Shown here in pieces: positions 27,094 to 37,442 of a DNA stretch of 64,000 nt. The stretch is taken from the NCBI GenBank assembly GCA_025350695.1, contig JANXXI010000087.1, positions 1-64,000 on the forward strand, read 5' to 3'. Position 1 is the first letter of the stretch; each line of letters opens with the position of its first letter. Position numbers and translations under genes: made by a program. Source of the DNA: Acidobacteriota bacterium. Lineage in GTDB: Bacteria > Acidobacteriota > Terriglobia > Bryobacterales > Bryobacteraceae. Below the pieces are notes generated by a model. It did no database searches, had not been told where the DNA came from, and was given only the letters and a program-made list of their open reading frames with translations.

Positions 27094-27484
27094 ATGGCTC
27101 TACTTGATGAAATAATTGAATTGGCTTCCAGTGAGCATGGCTCGGTCTCAACCCTTTGAAGAAAATGCCTGGACTGAGAATGAGCTTAACGGCTACCGCA
27201 GAACATAAGACGAAACGATTCCAGCCTATAGGAAGATTAGCGCTCCAGCGAAAGGACTCTTGTTGGGTCCGTTTGGCTTGGAACGGAATGACCAGCCTAT
27301 TCCATCTGTATTGTTAGAGGAAGAAGATAGGCATTGGGCACAATCAGCAGTTTTCTTTCAACCGATTGCTGCCTATGAAGCCAATCCAATTCACGGGGGA
27401 TATTTTTCCCTTCCCTGGCCGAGTAACTTGGTCCTAAAGTACGAACGTATTTTTTCGGATTACGCTTTGCCACGGCTGTCATGA
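27094..27484 (+). pseudogene. Decayed AbiTii-type abortive-infection gene
   Basis: The three reading segments together match the N-terminal AbiTii domain pattern. ATG 27094 opens MALLDEIIELASSEHGSVSTL and meets TGA at 27157, with RKCL readable just beyond it. A second frame from 27170 reads WTENELNGYRRT, meets TAA at 27206, then continues DETIPAYRKISAPAKG, LLLGPFGLERNDQPIPSVLL, EEEDRHW, VFFQPIAAYE and LPWPSNLVLKYERIF to TGA at 27482. The intervening helix expected between LLRK and WxENELNGY is largely missing, so a deletion shifted the frame. The C-terminal part of the protein is absent. Two stops, one frameshift and truncation mean it cannot encode an intact protein. AbiTii proteins are associated with phage defence. 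Confidence 0.8.
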
Positions 27485-27532
27485 CGTTCATGAATCCGTT
27501 TTAACGCTCTATGCTTTAAGCTAACTAAGCCG

Positions 27533-27626
27533 AGGATTCACCGTAAAGTAGCGCTCTTGTCGTCAGTCGCAACAGCGCTCAGACGAGAATGCAGATCCTG
27601 GGCTTTCGTGCTTCGTGGTGAATCCT
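27533..27626. repeat. 94-base element with perfect 10-base terminal inverted repeats
   Basis: The ends are AGGATTCACC (27533-27542) and GGTGAATCCT (27617-27626), a perfect inverted pair. Inside the right arm is CTTCGTGCTTCGTGG. The rest of the interval 27485-27624 has no gene. The right end runs into the TAG stop of the minus-strand membrane-protein gene. It looks like a palindromic or MITE-like element; no transposase is present. Confidence 0.5.
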
Positions 27627-27983
27627 ATGATCTGGGGGCGGTTGTGAATAGCCAGGCGGCTAGGGCGACCAAGCCTGTTGCAGTGATGGATTGCCAGCCG
27701 GGGAGCGTTTGGGTTTTGTAAATGTCAATGAGTTGCGCGACGACGAAGAAGCAGGCTACGTACACGGCCAGCATCGGGCCTAGTTCTTTGCTGGTTGCGT
27801 TTAGGAGCAGGGAATACGCTAGCAGCACCGCCGCGCCCGTGACGATTAGGATGCCTCGGTTAGCGCCTTGTGACCCTAGCGCCTTGTTGATGATTACGTC
27901 ACCCGCCACTTCCAGCACGGCGCTTAGGCAAAGGATTGCGAGGAAGGCTCCACGGTTTTCCGCGAGACTCCCGATCCAATCAA

Positions 27984-27987
<4 letters not shown>
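27625..27987 (-). CDS. Small four-helix membrane protein, YnfA/SMR-like
   Basis: A 120-residue inner-membrane protein with four predicted helices at about residues 14-33, 42-60, 70-88 and 97-115. The first helix reads [18 protein letters not shown], with a glutamate placed as in YnfA and small multidrug-resistance proteins. The third has [17 protein letters not shown]. These features suggest an SMR-superfamily-like transporter, but similarity is in pattern only and no substrate can be given. The GTG start overlaps the acnA stop (GTGA), so it is co-transcribed after aconitase. Its stop codon lies at the edge of the 27533-27626 element, so the C-terminus may have been changed by that insertion. 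Confidence 0.65.
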
Positions 27988-30620
<2,633 letters not shown>

Positions 30621-30677
30621 GGATTTTGAAGAAGTACAACTTAAATTTCAGTGTAGCGTGTTTTGCGGGGAGTGCGG

Positions 30678-31220
30678 TTAGGGCTGGACGAAGATCTCGT
30701 TAACTGCGATGGAACCGCCGAAGAACAAGGGGATGCTTGCGCCGGATTTGTAGCTGACGGTGCGACCGTCAGGTGTGGATACTTTGACCTGTTGACGTTC
30801 GGGGTCGACCACCCAGAATTCCTTGGAGCCGTTCTCCAGACAGAGAGCCTCTTTGTCTAAAATTTCCGACGAAGTGTTGGATGGTGAGAGGACCTCGATC
30901 ACCAAGTCCGGTACCCCTGGGAGCCGGCTCGCCTTCAGGGTTTCATTCCACCTGGCCTTGGCAATCACTCCAACGTCCGCAATGCGATATTCATGCTCTG
31001 GCATTGCTCGAAATCCCATTTCGGCTCCAGTCAATCCAAATTTTTTAGCTGGGGCCAATAATAGTTCGACCAGTCGGCATTGTATTAAGTAATGCCGAGG
31101 GTTGGGTGGCGGCACAATGAATAGCTCTCCGTGACGAAGCTCGTATTTGCCATTTTTAGGGTCTGGAACTTTTTCAAATTCCAAAAATGTCATGAGCTGA
31201 GTTTGGGTTACTGTCGCCAC
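30678..31220 (-). CDS. Uma2-family (DUF820) PD-(D/E)XK-like protein
   Basis: Protein of the Uma2/DUF820 family, a restriction-endonuclease-like fold expanded in cyanobacteria and acidobacteria; its role in the cell is unknown. Typical elements are KYELRHGELFIVPPPNPRH near residues 26-44, then YRIADVGVIAKA and VPDLVIEVLSPSNTSSEILDKE, in which the D, E and K are placed for the nuclease core. FWVVDPERQQVKVSTPDG follows. Length 180 is normal. The GTG at 31220 or the ATG nine codons later (31193) could be the start. It stands alone with gaps of 57 and 28 bases. Confidence 0.85.
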   Translation of the reverse strand: MATVTQTQLMTFLEFEKVPDPKNGKYELRHGELFIVPPPNPRHYLIQCRLVELLLAPAKKFGLTGAEMGFRAMPEHEYRIADVGVIAKARWNETLKASRLPGVPDLVIEVLSPSNTSSEILDKEALCLENGSKEFWVVDPERQQVKVSTPDGRTVSYKSGASIPLFFGGSIAVNEIFVQP

Positions 31221-31248
31221 TCGCTTGAATCCTGACTCGATTATACTG

Positions 31249-31836
31249 CTACTTGCGGCGGAAGAGCTTTTTGATTTCCGGGGTGAACTCCTTTATCAGG
31301 TTCGACCCGGCGTGCGCGGCAATCAGAACGTGACCCTGCCGCACCCCGTACTTCAAAGGCTCATATGATTCGGACGGAAGCATGTAGGTGGCCAGCATCC
31401 CGGCGCCGTAACTACTCATGAAATTGCTTGCGTTAAGCGTTAAGCGTCCGTCGTGCGCACGGGTAACGAAGGTGCGGCTGAGGGCGTGGCCGATCCGGCG
31501 CACCACCTTAACATCTTTCGAAGATTCGTAGCGTACATCATTCTTCAGAATTGCCGCGCTGGAGTGAAGAATGGCATCGTCCATGAAGTTCGTGGCATAA
31601 GCGTAACCAGCGCGTCTGCCAAATCCTTCCGCTCCTTGTCCCCATTGTGTGGGCTTGTTTTTCAGATGAGCAATTCCAGCTGGGAATAGGGGGACGAGAT
31701 ATCCACCGGGGCTGGTAAAACTATCTTCGATGAACATTTGCCGACGCTCAGACGAAGTCATAGGTTGATACCCGGCTACAGGCTGAGCGGTGGCAACTCC
31801 CGCAGTAAGAATCAAGAAAACGACAAGCAGCTTCAC
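31249..31836 (-). CDS. Exported protein of unknown function
   Basis: Not assigned to a named family. From GTG 31836 the protein has 195 residues with a signal peptide (VKLLVVFLILTAGVATAQ). The mature part has a run of helix-rich motifs, including FGRRAGYAYATNFMDD, VRRIGHALSRTFVTRA, LNASNFMSSYGAGMLATYM and AAHAGSNLIKEFTPEIKKLF, a pattern I associate with uncharacterised acidobacterial secreted proteins. The start is uncertain: the frame is open further upstream into argS, and GGAGGGG lies about a dozen bases before this GTG. It follows argS on the same strand with a 59-base gap. No catalytic motif is seen. Confidence 0.65.
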   Translation of the reverse strand: MKLLVVFLILTAGVATAQPVAGYQPMTSSERRQMFIEDSFTSPGGYLVPLFPAGIAHLKNKPTQWGQGAEGFGRRAGYAYATNFMDDAILHSSAAILKNDVRYESSKDVKVVRRIGHALSRTFVTRAHDGRLTLNASNFMSSYGAGMLATYMLPSESYEPLKYGVRQGHVLIAAHAGSNLIKEFTPEIKKLFRRK

Positions 31837-31895
31837 AGAGCTTAGATCCCCCTCCAACGTGTTTTTATTCAATTTATTTTTACAAACACGCTGGT

Positions 31896-33827
31896 CTACA
31901 TGAAATCCGGCATTTCGACGCCCAGCACGCCCAGGGCTCGTTCCAGTTGAGACCGGAACTGTTCGGTCAGCCACAAAAGGAAGACTTGCTTCTCTTTGTC
32001 CTGTTCAGAAAGGACCTGGTAGCCGTGGTAGAAGTTCGTAAAGGACTGCGCCAGTTGGAATGCGAAACGAGCCATGTGGGCTGGTTCGCCCGCGGTTAGC
32101 GCCTTGTCGATGGCGGAATCGAGGCGTGTGGCGGCCAAGATATATTGCCACAGGTCTTCATCCTGCAACTGACGCGAAAACACATCGGCAGTGAGCACGG
32201 ATTTGAAATCCGGCAATTCCGGGCCGTACTTTTTCAGGATATTGCGTGAGCGGATCGTTGCGTAGAGCACGTAAGGACCCGTTTCACCCTCGAAGCTTAG
32301 AGCTTCCTGGAAATCAAAAGCGATGACGGACGTGCGCGTGTACTTCAGCATGAAGTATCGCAAGGCTCCGATGGCGATGGCAGTTGCCGCCTTCTTGCGG
32401 TCCGCTTCTGATTTGTCTGCGTGCCGCGCATCCACTTCGCGCGAGGCGTTTTCGATCAACTTGTCGATCAGGTCGTCAGCCTTGACTCCAAGCCCCTTGC
32501 GGCCGGAAACTTCCACGTAGGGGCGCTTCTTATCTTCATCGGAAAGATCTATGTCCAACTCCACGCAGGTACGCGGGCTCAGTGCCACCATTTCGTAAGA
32601 GAAGTGAATAGAGTTGGCGGCTTGCTCGTTAAATCCAAGCGCCTTGAGGCCGGCTACGACTACGTCTTGCAGATAGGATTGGCGCGAGTCGATGACGTTG
32701 AACACCTTTGAGCCGGCGCCGAATTTATGGTTCGCGTCCGCCGGAACATCCGACGAGGCGAACAACTGCTTGCCGTCGGGGTAGGTGTGCCACAGCCGAT
32801 AGAAGAAGTCTTTGCCCAACAGGCCGAACTTCCACATTTGATAAGCGATGTCTTTACCGACATAAGTGACGGTGCCGTTGGAACGGACGATCACTTTGTC
32901 CATATCTTCGTCATCGGAGGAAGCGAAGGCTTCGGCGCGCATTACCCAGCAGCCTTTATTCTTGCCTTCTGCTGCTAGCTCGATGGCTTTCCGTTCTTTC
33001 AGCAGCTCAAACGCTTTAGCCCAGAATTGCAGATGGAGGATCTCGCTTTCGCGGGGCAGCACGTCGTAGACGACGCCAAGGCGGAGCATGGTTTTGAGGT
33101 GGCAGGCGACGATGGCATCCGCGACAATGGTGGCGAGTTCGGCGAGTTCGCCTTCGCCGGCTTCGATTGCGTGGAGCGTTTGCGCCCGCCAGTCGAGTGC
33201 TTCTTTGTGATCGGTGTAATAGGACGACGTGCGGGCATAGAGGTCCCAACACAGGTAATCAAAGCGCGGGGCGGCGGCGAGGGCCTTCACCTCAGCGGTG
33301 GATTTCTTTTCTAAATAGTGGAATCCAACCACAACGTCGGCCACTTGGACACCGGTGTTATCGATGTAATTTTGCACCTCCACCTGATTGCCCGCGGCGC
33401 GGAGCATGCGGACGAACGTATCGCCCAAAATGGCGTTACGCAAGTGGCCGATGTGGGCGGCCTTGTTTGGGTTGATGTTGGTGTGCTCAACAATGATTTT
33501 GCCCGAGGTTTGGGCGGCGACCGTGATTCCGGCGAGGGCGTTTATGGCATAGGCTGCCCGGTTAAGACGAAGGTTGATGTAGCCATTACCAGCCACTTCC
33601 ATTTTCGAAACCCCATCAATGGCGGGGAGTTCTTCAATCAATTCTGTAGCAATGGCTTTCGGAGCGCGTCTCAGTTCCTTCGCTAATTGGAACGCAATCG
33701 GCAAAGCCATTTCGCCGAAGCTGGATTGCTTGGGTTGTTCAATGACGACGGGAAGCGTGATGCCGTAACGGATATGGACGTGCGCGGCAACTTCGGAGGT
33801 GATGGTGGATTCTAGGCTTTGATACAC
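31896..33827 (-). CDS. argS: Arginyl-tRNA synthetase
   Basis: Class I aminoacyl-tRNA synthetase charging tRNA-Arg. At 643 residues it is longer than most bacterial ArgS proteins (about 560-590). The N-terminal additional domain (about 1-90) precedes the HIGH-type motif KAAHIGHLRN near residue 119. The KMSKS position reads SGRKGLGVKADDL near residue 450, a variant seen in a distinct ArgS group that keeps one lysine. The C-terminal DALR anticodon domain covers about 525-643 and ends LERALGVLGVEMPDFM. Its start is 18 bases from the divergent mazG start, so the two promoters share very little space. Confidence 0.95.
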   Translation of the reverse strand: MYQSLESTITSEVAAHVHIRYGITLPVVIEQPKQSSFGEMALPIAFQLAKELRRAPKAIATELIEELPAIDGVSKMEVAGNGYINLRLNRAAYAINALAGITVAAQTSGKIIVEHTNINPNKAAHIGHLRNAILGDTFVRMLRAAGNQVEVQNYIDNTGVQVADVVVGFHYLEKKSTAEVKALAAAPRFDYLCWDLYARTSSYYTDHKEALDWRAQTLHAIEAGEGELAELATIVADAIVACHLKTMLRLGVVYDVLPRESEILHLQFWAKAFELLKERKAIELAAEGKNKGCWVMRAEAFASSDDEDMDKVIVRSNGTVTYVGKDIAYQMWKFGLLGKDFFYRLWHTYPDGKQLFASSDVPADANHKFGAGSKVFNVIDSRQSYLQDVVVAGLKALGFNEQAANSIHFSYEMVALSPRTCVELDIDLSDEDKKRPYVEVSGRKGLGVKADDLIDKLIENASREVDARHADKSEADRKKAATAIAIGALRYFMLKYTRTSVIAFDFQEALSFEGETGPYVLYATIRSRNILKKYGPELPDFKSVLTADVFSRQLQDEDLWQYILAATRLDSAIDKALTAGEPAHMARFAFQLAQSFTNFYHGYQVLSEQDKEKQVFLLWLTEQFRSQLERALGVLGVEMPDFM

Positions 33828-33845
33828 GGAACTTCAAGTATAACA

Positions 33846-34709
33846 ATGAGGCTATGTTACATTGAAGAATACGGCTTTTTTGAAGGTTTTTCTCTTCCTG
33901 TGACTCCTACTAAATTGCATTCCTCCACTGTTTTACCCCAGGATCCGTTTGCGCGGCTGGTAGCCATTATGGAGAAGCTACGTGCGCCCGACGGTTGTCC
34001 TTGGGACTTGGAGCAGAGCTACGACTCTTTGAAAAAATACCTTGTGGAAGAGGCCTATGAAGTAATTGAGGCCATTGATGATCGTGATTTCCAGCAATTG
34101 GCCGAGGAATTGGGCGATTTGATGTTGCAGCCGGTTTTTCTGGCGCAGATTGCTAAAGAGCAAGGATTGTTTTCCATCACCGATTCGCTGAATGCCATCA
34201 ACGAAAAGTTGATTCGGCGTCACCCTCACATTTTTGGCGACGGTGAAGCGAAAACGTCGGACGACGTTAAGAAGCGCTGGGACGAAATCAAGAATCAGGA
34301 GAAAGCGGATAAGGGTAAGAAGACCGTCGGCGTTCTGGGCGGCATTCCGCGTTCCATGCCTGCTTTGAGTGAAGCAAGGGAAATCAGCAAACGTGCGGCG
34401 AAGGTGGGCTTCGATTGGGAAAATTCAGGGCAGGTGATCGCCAAACTGCATGAGGAATTGGAGGAGTTATCCCGCGCTGATTCCGATTCCGAGAAAGAAG
34501 ACGAGCTTGGCGATTTATTCTTTGTGTTGGTGAATTTGGCGCGCTTTCACGGCGTGGATCCCGAGGAAGCCTTGCGTAAAACCAACACGAAGTTTCGCCT
34601 GAGGTTTGGGCATGTTGAGGCGCGGCTTGCGGCGCAGGGAAGGGTGCCGGAAACATCGACCGTGGCGGAGATGGAAGAGTATTGGCAGGAGGCGAAGCGC
34701 AAGTCTTGA
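33846..34709 (+). CDS. mazG: Nucleoside triphosphate pyrophosphohydrolase MazG
   Basis: Cytoplasmic house-cleaning enzyme that hydrolyses NTPs and dNTPs to monophosphates. Two MazG modules are present. The first (about residues 35-120) has the metal motif EEAYEVIEAIDDRD followed by EELGDLMLQPVF. The second (about 190-270) has EELEELSRADSDSEKEDELGDLFFVLVNLAR. The linker RWDEIKNQEK and ISKRAAKVGFDWE are also typical. The start is uncertain: ATG 33846 is used, but GTG 33900 removes a poorly conserved 18-residue leader and is equally plausible. It is the first gene of a six-gene operon in which every junction overlaps. Confidence 0.93.
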   Translation: MRLCYIEEYGFFEGFSLPVTPTKLHSSTVLPQDPFARLVAIMEKLRAPDGCPWDLEQSYDSLKKYLVEEAYEVIEAIDDRDFQQLAEELGDLMLQPVFLAQIAKEQGLFSITDSLNAINEKLIRRHPHIFGDGEAKTSDDVKKRWDEIKNQEKADKGKKTVGVLGGIPRSMPALSEAREISKRAAKVGFDWENSGQVIAKLHEELEELSRADSDSEKEDELGDLFFVLVNLARFHGVDPEEALRKTNTKFRLRFGHVEARLAAQGRVPETSTVAEMEEYWQEAKRKS

Positions 34710-35449
34710 GCACGATTACTGTTCGATCCATTCATGAGTTGCCCGAACTTCGCGAGGCGGTACGCTTGCAGAAAGTGATTTGGGGTTTTGACGATATCGA
34801 TCTTTTGCCGGTGCGGCTTTTTGTTGTAGCTGGGCATATTGGCGGCCAGCGGTTGGCTGCGTTCGATGGCGACAAGATGGTTGGCTTCCTGCTTTCGATT
34901 CCTGGTTTGAAACGCGATAACGGAGTTTATCTGCACAGCCACATGATGGGTGTTGTCTCCGAATATCGCAATGCTGGTGTGGGGCGCGCCCTGAAGTTGG
35001 CGCAGCGCACCGACGCCTTGGAACAGGGTGTGACCCTCGTGGAATGGACGTTTGACCCGCTTCAGATCAAGAACGCTTTTTTCAACATAGAACGACTGGG
35101 GGCGGTGATTTCGCGGTACGTTTTGAATCAATACGGGATAACATCGAGCGCGTTGCAGGCGGGGTTGCCAACGGATCGCTGTATTGCCGAATGGTTTCTT
35201 GACTCCGAACGCGCGCAGTCGATGATTGAAGGCGTGGCTGTTGTGCGGCCTCCGGTTGTCGAAAAAATTGCCGTTCCGTCAGACATCGTCCAAATCATGA
35301 AAAACCAACCAGAGCGGGCGCGCGATGTGCAGGCTTCCATCAGCAATCAGTTCTTGCGCCATTTTGGTAACGGCCTGGTGGTGACCGGTTTTGAACGCGG
35401 CGATGCGGAATCGAGCTACTTGTTATCTGCTAAAAAGGACGAAAAATGA
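34706..35449 (+). CDS. GNAT-superfamily acyltransferase beside an NSAR/OSBS enolase
   Basis: Predicted acyl-CoA-dependent N-acyltransferase of the COG3375 type, about 247 residues. The acyl-CoA region is HSHMMGVVSEYRNAGVGRALKLAQR, with the R-x-x-G-x-G/A loop near residues 90-100. WTFDPLQIKNAFFNIERLGA is a strong mark of this group. The start is TTG 34706, overlapping the mazG stop (TTGA), and its own stop overlaps the next ATG (ATGA). In Geobacillus a GNAT enzyme of this kind encoded beside NSAR succinylates D-amino acids, so N-succinyltransfer is a reasonable guess here. That role is inferred from context; acetyl transfer to another substrate remains possible. Confidence 0.78.
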   Translation: MSTITVRSIHELPELREAVRLQKVIWGFDDIDLLPVRLFVVAGHIGGQRLAAFDGDKMVGFLLSIPGLKRDNGVYLHSHMMGVVSEYRNAGVGRALKLAQRTDALEQGVTLVEWTFDPLQIKNAFFNIERLGAVISRYVLNQYGITSSALQAGLPTDRCIAEWFLDSERAQSMIEGVAVVRPPVVEKIAVPSDIVQIMKNQPERARDVQASISNQFLRHFGNGLVVTGFERGDAESSYLLSAKKDEK

Positions 35450-36555
35450 AGATCGACGAGATCCGGCTCCGGCACATCAAAATGCCGCTGGTCCATTACT
35501 TTGAGACCAGCTTCGGACGCACATATAGTCGCGACATGGTGCTGGTTGAAGTCATGTCGGAAGGCGTTTCTGGATGGGGCGAAGTCACAGCAGGCGAGAA
35601 TCCTTTCTATAACGAGGAATGGACCGCGTCGATTTGGCCGCTAGTGCGCGATTACTGTGCTCCGCGGGTATTGGGAAAGGAACTGGCTTCGGCCGAGGAT
35701 GTGTATCCGCTGTTGTCTCATATTCGTGGGCACTTTATGGCGCGCGGCGGCCTTGAAGTTGCTGTGTGGGATTTGCAGGCGCGGCTTCACAATCAGCCTT
35801 TATGGAAAGAAATCGGCGGCGGGGCGCGCACGGAAATTCCGTGTGGTGTTTCGATTGGCATTCAGGATACGGTTGCAGGATTGCTCAAGAAGATTGAAAC
35901 AGAATTGGCCGACGGGTATCAGCGTATCAAGATGAAAATCAAGCCGGGTCGTGATGTTGAAGATTTGCGGGCAGTGCGCAAGGAGTTCCCAGGCATCAAG
36001 TTAATGGCCGATGCTAATTCGGCTTACACGCTTGCCGACACTGAGCACCTTCGCAAATTGGACGAGTTCTACCTGATGATGGTGGAACAGCCTCTGGCGC
36101 ACGACGACATCATTGACCATGCCACGCTGCAGAGGAAGATGCAGACGCCAGTGTGTCTTGACGAATGCATTCGCTCCGCGCATCATGCTGAGCAGGCGAT
36201 TGAGATGGGCGCGTGCAAGATCATCAATATCAAGTTGGGTCGCGTCGGTGGATTTGCGGAAGCCAAGCGCGTGCATGATCTTTGCGAAAAGGCCAATGTA
36301 CCGGTTTGGTGCGGCGGCATGCTTGAAGCCGGTATTGGTAGGGCGCACAATGTGGCGCTGGCCAGTTTGCCGAACTTCACTTTGCCCGGCGACGTTTCCG
36401 CCAGCAAGCGCTATTGGAAGCAGGACGTGATTGTACCTGCCGTCGAAACTACCGCGCGAGGAACTATCGAACTTCGCGACGGTGTCGGTTTTGGGTACGA
36501 CATCGACAAAGTGTTTCTAAAATCGATCACCATTCGTGAGGAGATATTGAATTGA
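35446..36555 (+). CDS. N-succinylamino acid racemase / o-succinylbenzoate synthase-type enolase
   Basis: Enolase-superfamily enzyme of the NSAR/OSBS group, either racemising N-succinylamino acids or making o-succinylbenzoate for menaquinone. All catalytic residues are visible. Base lysines are in RIKMKIKPG (about 162 and 164), metal ligands are in LMADANSAY (Asp about 189), MVEQPL (Glu about 214) and CLDECI (Asp about 239), and the second base is in INIKLGRVGG (Lys about 263). Length 369 is standard. No other menaquinone gene is nearby. Overlap with a GNAT gene upstream matches the NSAR pathway neighbourhood known from Geobacillus, but an N-succinyl-L-amino-acid hydrolase is missing here. Both activities often coexist in one enzyme. 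Confidence 0.88.
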   Translation: MKIDEIRLRHIKMPLVHYFETSFGRTYSRDMVLVEVMSEGVSGWGEVTAGENPFYNEEWTASIWPLVRDYCAPRVLGKELASAEDVYPLLSHIRGHFMARGGLEVAVWDLQARLHNQPLWKEIGGGARTEIPCGVSIGIQDTVAGLLKKIETELADGYQRIKMKIKPGRDVEDLRAVRKEFPGIKLMADANSAYTLADTEHLRKLDEFYLMMVEQPLAHDDIIDHATLQRKMQTPVCLDECIRSAHHAEQAIEMGACKIINIKLGRVGGFAEAKRVHDLCEKANVPVWCGGMLEAGIGRAHNVALASLPNFTLPGDVSASKRYWKQDVIVPAVETTARGTIELRDGVGFGYDIDKVFLKSITIREEILN

Positions 36556-37442
36556 ACGACCCTGCCAGTAGATCTTGGCGGCTTTACCTTTTGCTGGTTC
36601 TGGTGATGTTTATCTGGGCTTTGAATTTCATCGCGACCAAGGTGGCGTTGAAGGAAATTCCAGGGGCGCTGCTCTCTGGTTTCCGGTTGACGCTTGCGGC
36701 CATATTTCTAATTCCTGTTTACCGCTGGGCGAAGAAGAAAGATGGCAAGACCTGGGATTTTGCCGATGGTTGGCGGATGGCGTTGCTGGGCTCCATCGGC
36801 ATTGCGGCCAATCAAGTGTTTTTTATTTTAGGGCTGTCGCGAACAACGGTGTCGCACGCGGCATTCATCTTCGGGCTTGTGCCGTTGGCGGTGCTGTTGC
36901 TGGCCTCGGCAATGGGGCATGAGGCGATTCGGCCCCAAAAAATAGGCGGCATAATGTTGGCTCTTTGTGGCGTCGCCACTTTGCAGTTGCGGGCTTCCAC
37001 AAGTGGGCCTGGCCCGTCGTCGGCCGGCGACTTGATGATCATCGCCTCGGCGCTTACGTTTGCCTGTTACATTGTGTTTGGCAAAGGGATGGTAACTGCT
37101 CATGGGCCGTTCATTCCGACAACTTTCGCGTTCTTTTCCGGCGCGGTTACGCTGTTGCCGATGACCCTATATCTAGCCAGCGGTTTCGATTTTACAAAGG
37201 TTAGTGTCACGGCGTGGTTGGGCGTTCTCTACATGGCGATGTTCTCATCGGTTGTGGCGTCGTTGCTCTACTACTATGTTCTGGGAAAGTTGCCGGCATC
37301 CCGCGTCTCCTCGTTTAGCTATTTGCAGCCACTGATGGCCACCACCCTGGGTGTCACGATTCTGGGTGAACCAGTGAGCGCGGCGCTGGTTGGCGGTGGC
37401 GCGCTGATTCTGGGCGGTGTATTTCTGACGGAGCGGAGTTAA
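36552..37442 (+). CDS. EamA/DMT-family transporter
   Basis: Inner-membrane transporter of the drug/metabolite superfamily with about ten helices in two EamA repeats (about residues 10-140 and 155-293). Signatures are MFIWALNFIATKVALKEIPG near residue 18, GLSRTTVSHAAFIFGLVPL, SFSYLQPLMATTLGVTILGEP and ALILGGVFLTERS at the end. The TTG start overlaps the racemase stop (TTGA). Its stop overlaps the MFS gene start by one base (TAATG). Many members export amino acids or related metabolites, which would suit the neighbouring racemase, but that link is inference. It is not close in sequence to the EamA protein at 6249. Confidence 0.88.
   Translation: MNDPASRSWRLYLLLVLVMFIWALNFIATKVALKEIPGALLSGFRLTLAAIFLIPVYRWAKKKDGKTWDFADGWRMALLGSIGIAANQVFFILGLSRTTVSHAAFIFGLVPLAVLLLASAMGHEAIRPQKIGGIMLALCGVATLQLRASTSGPGPSSAGDLMIIASALTFACYIVFGKGMVTAHGPFIPTTFAFFSGAVTLLPMTLYLASGFDFTKVSVTAWLGVLYMAMFSSVVASLLYYYVLGKLPASRVSSFSYLQPLMATTLGVTILGEPVSAALVGGGALILGGVFLTERS

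Noticed and set aside
27260-27484. Open frame of 74 codons starting with TTG, as a stand-alone gene
   Set aside because: It is the middle part of the decayed AbiTii gene; the matching N-terminal residues continue upstream through a stop and a frameshift.
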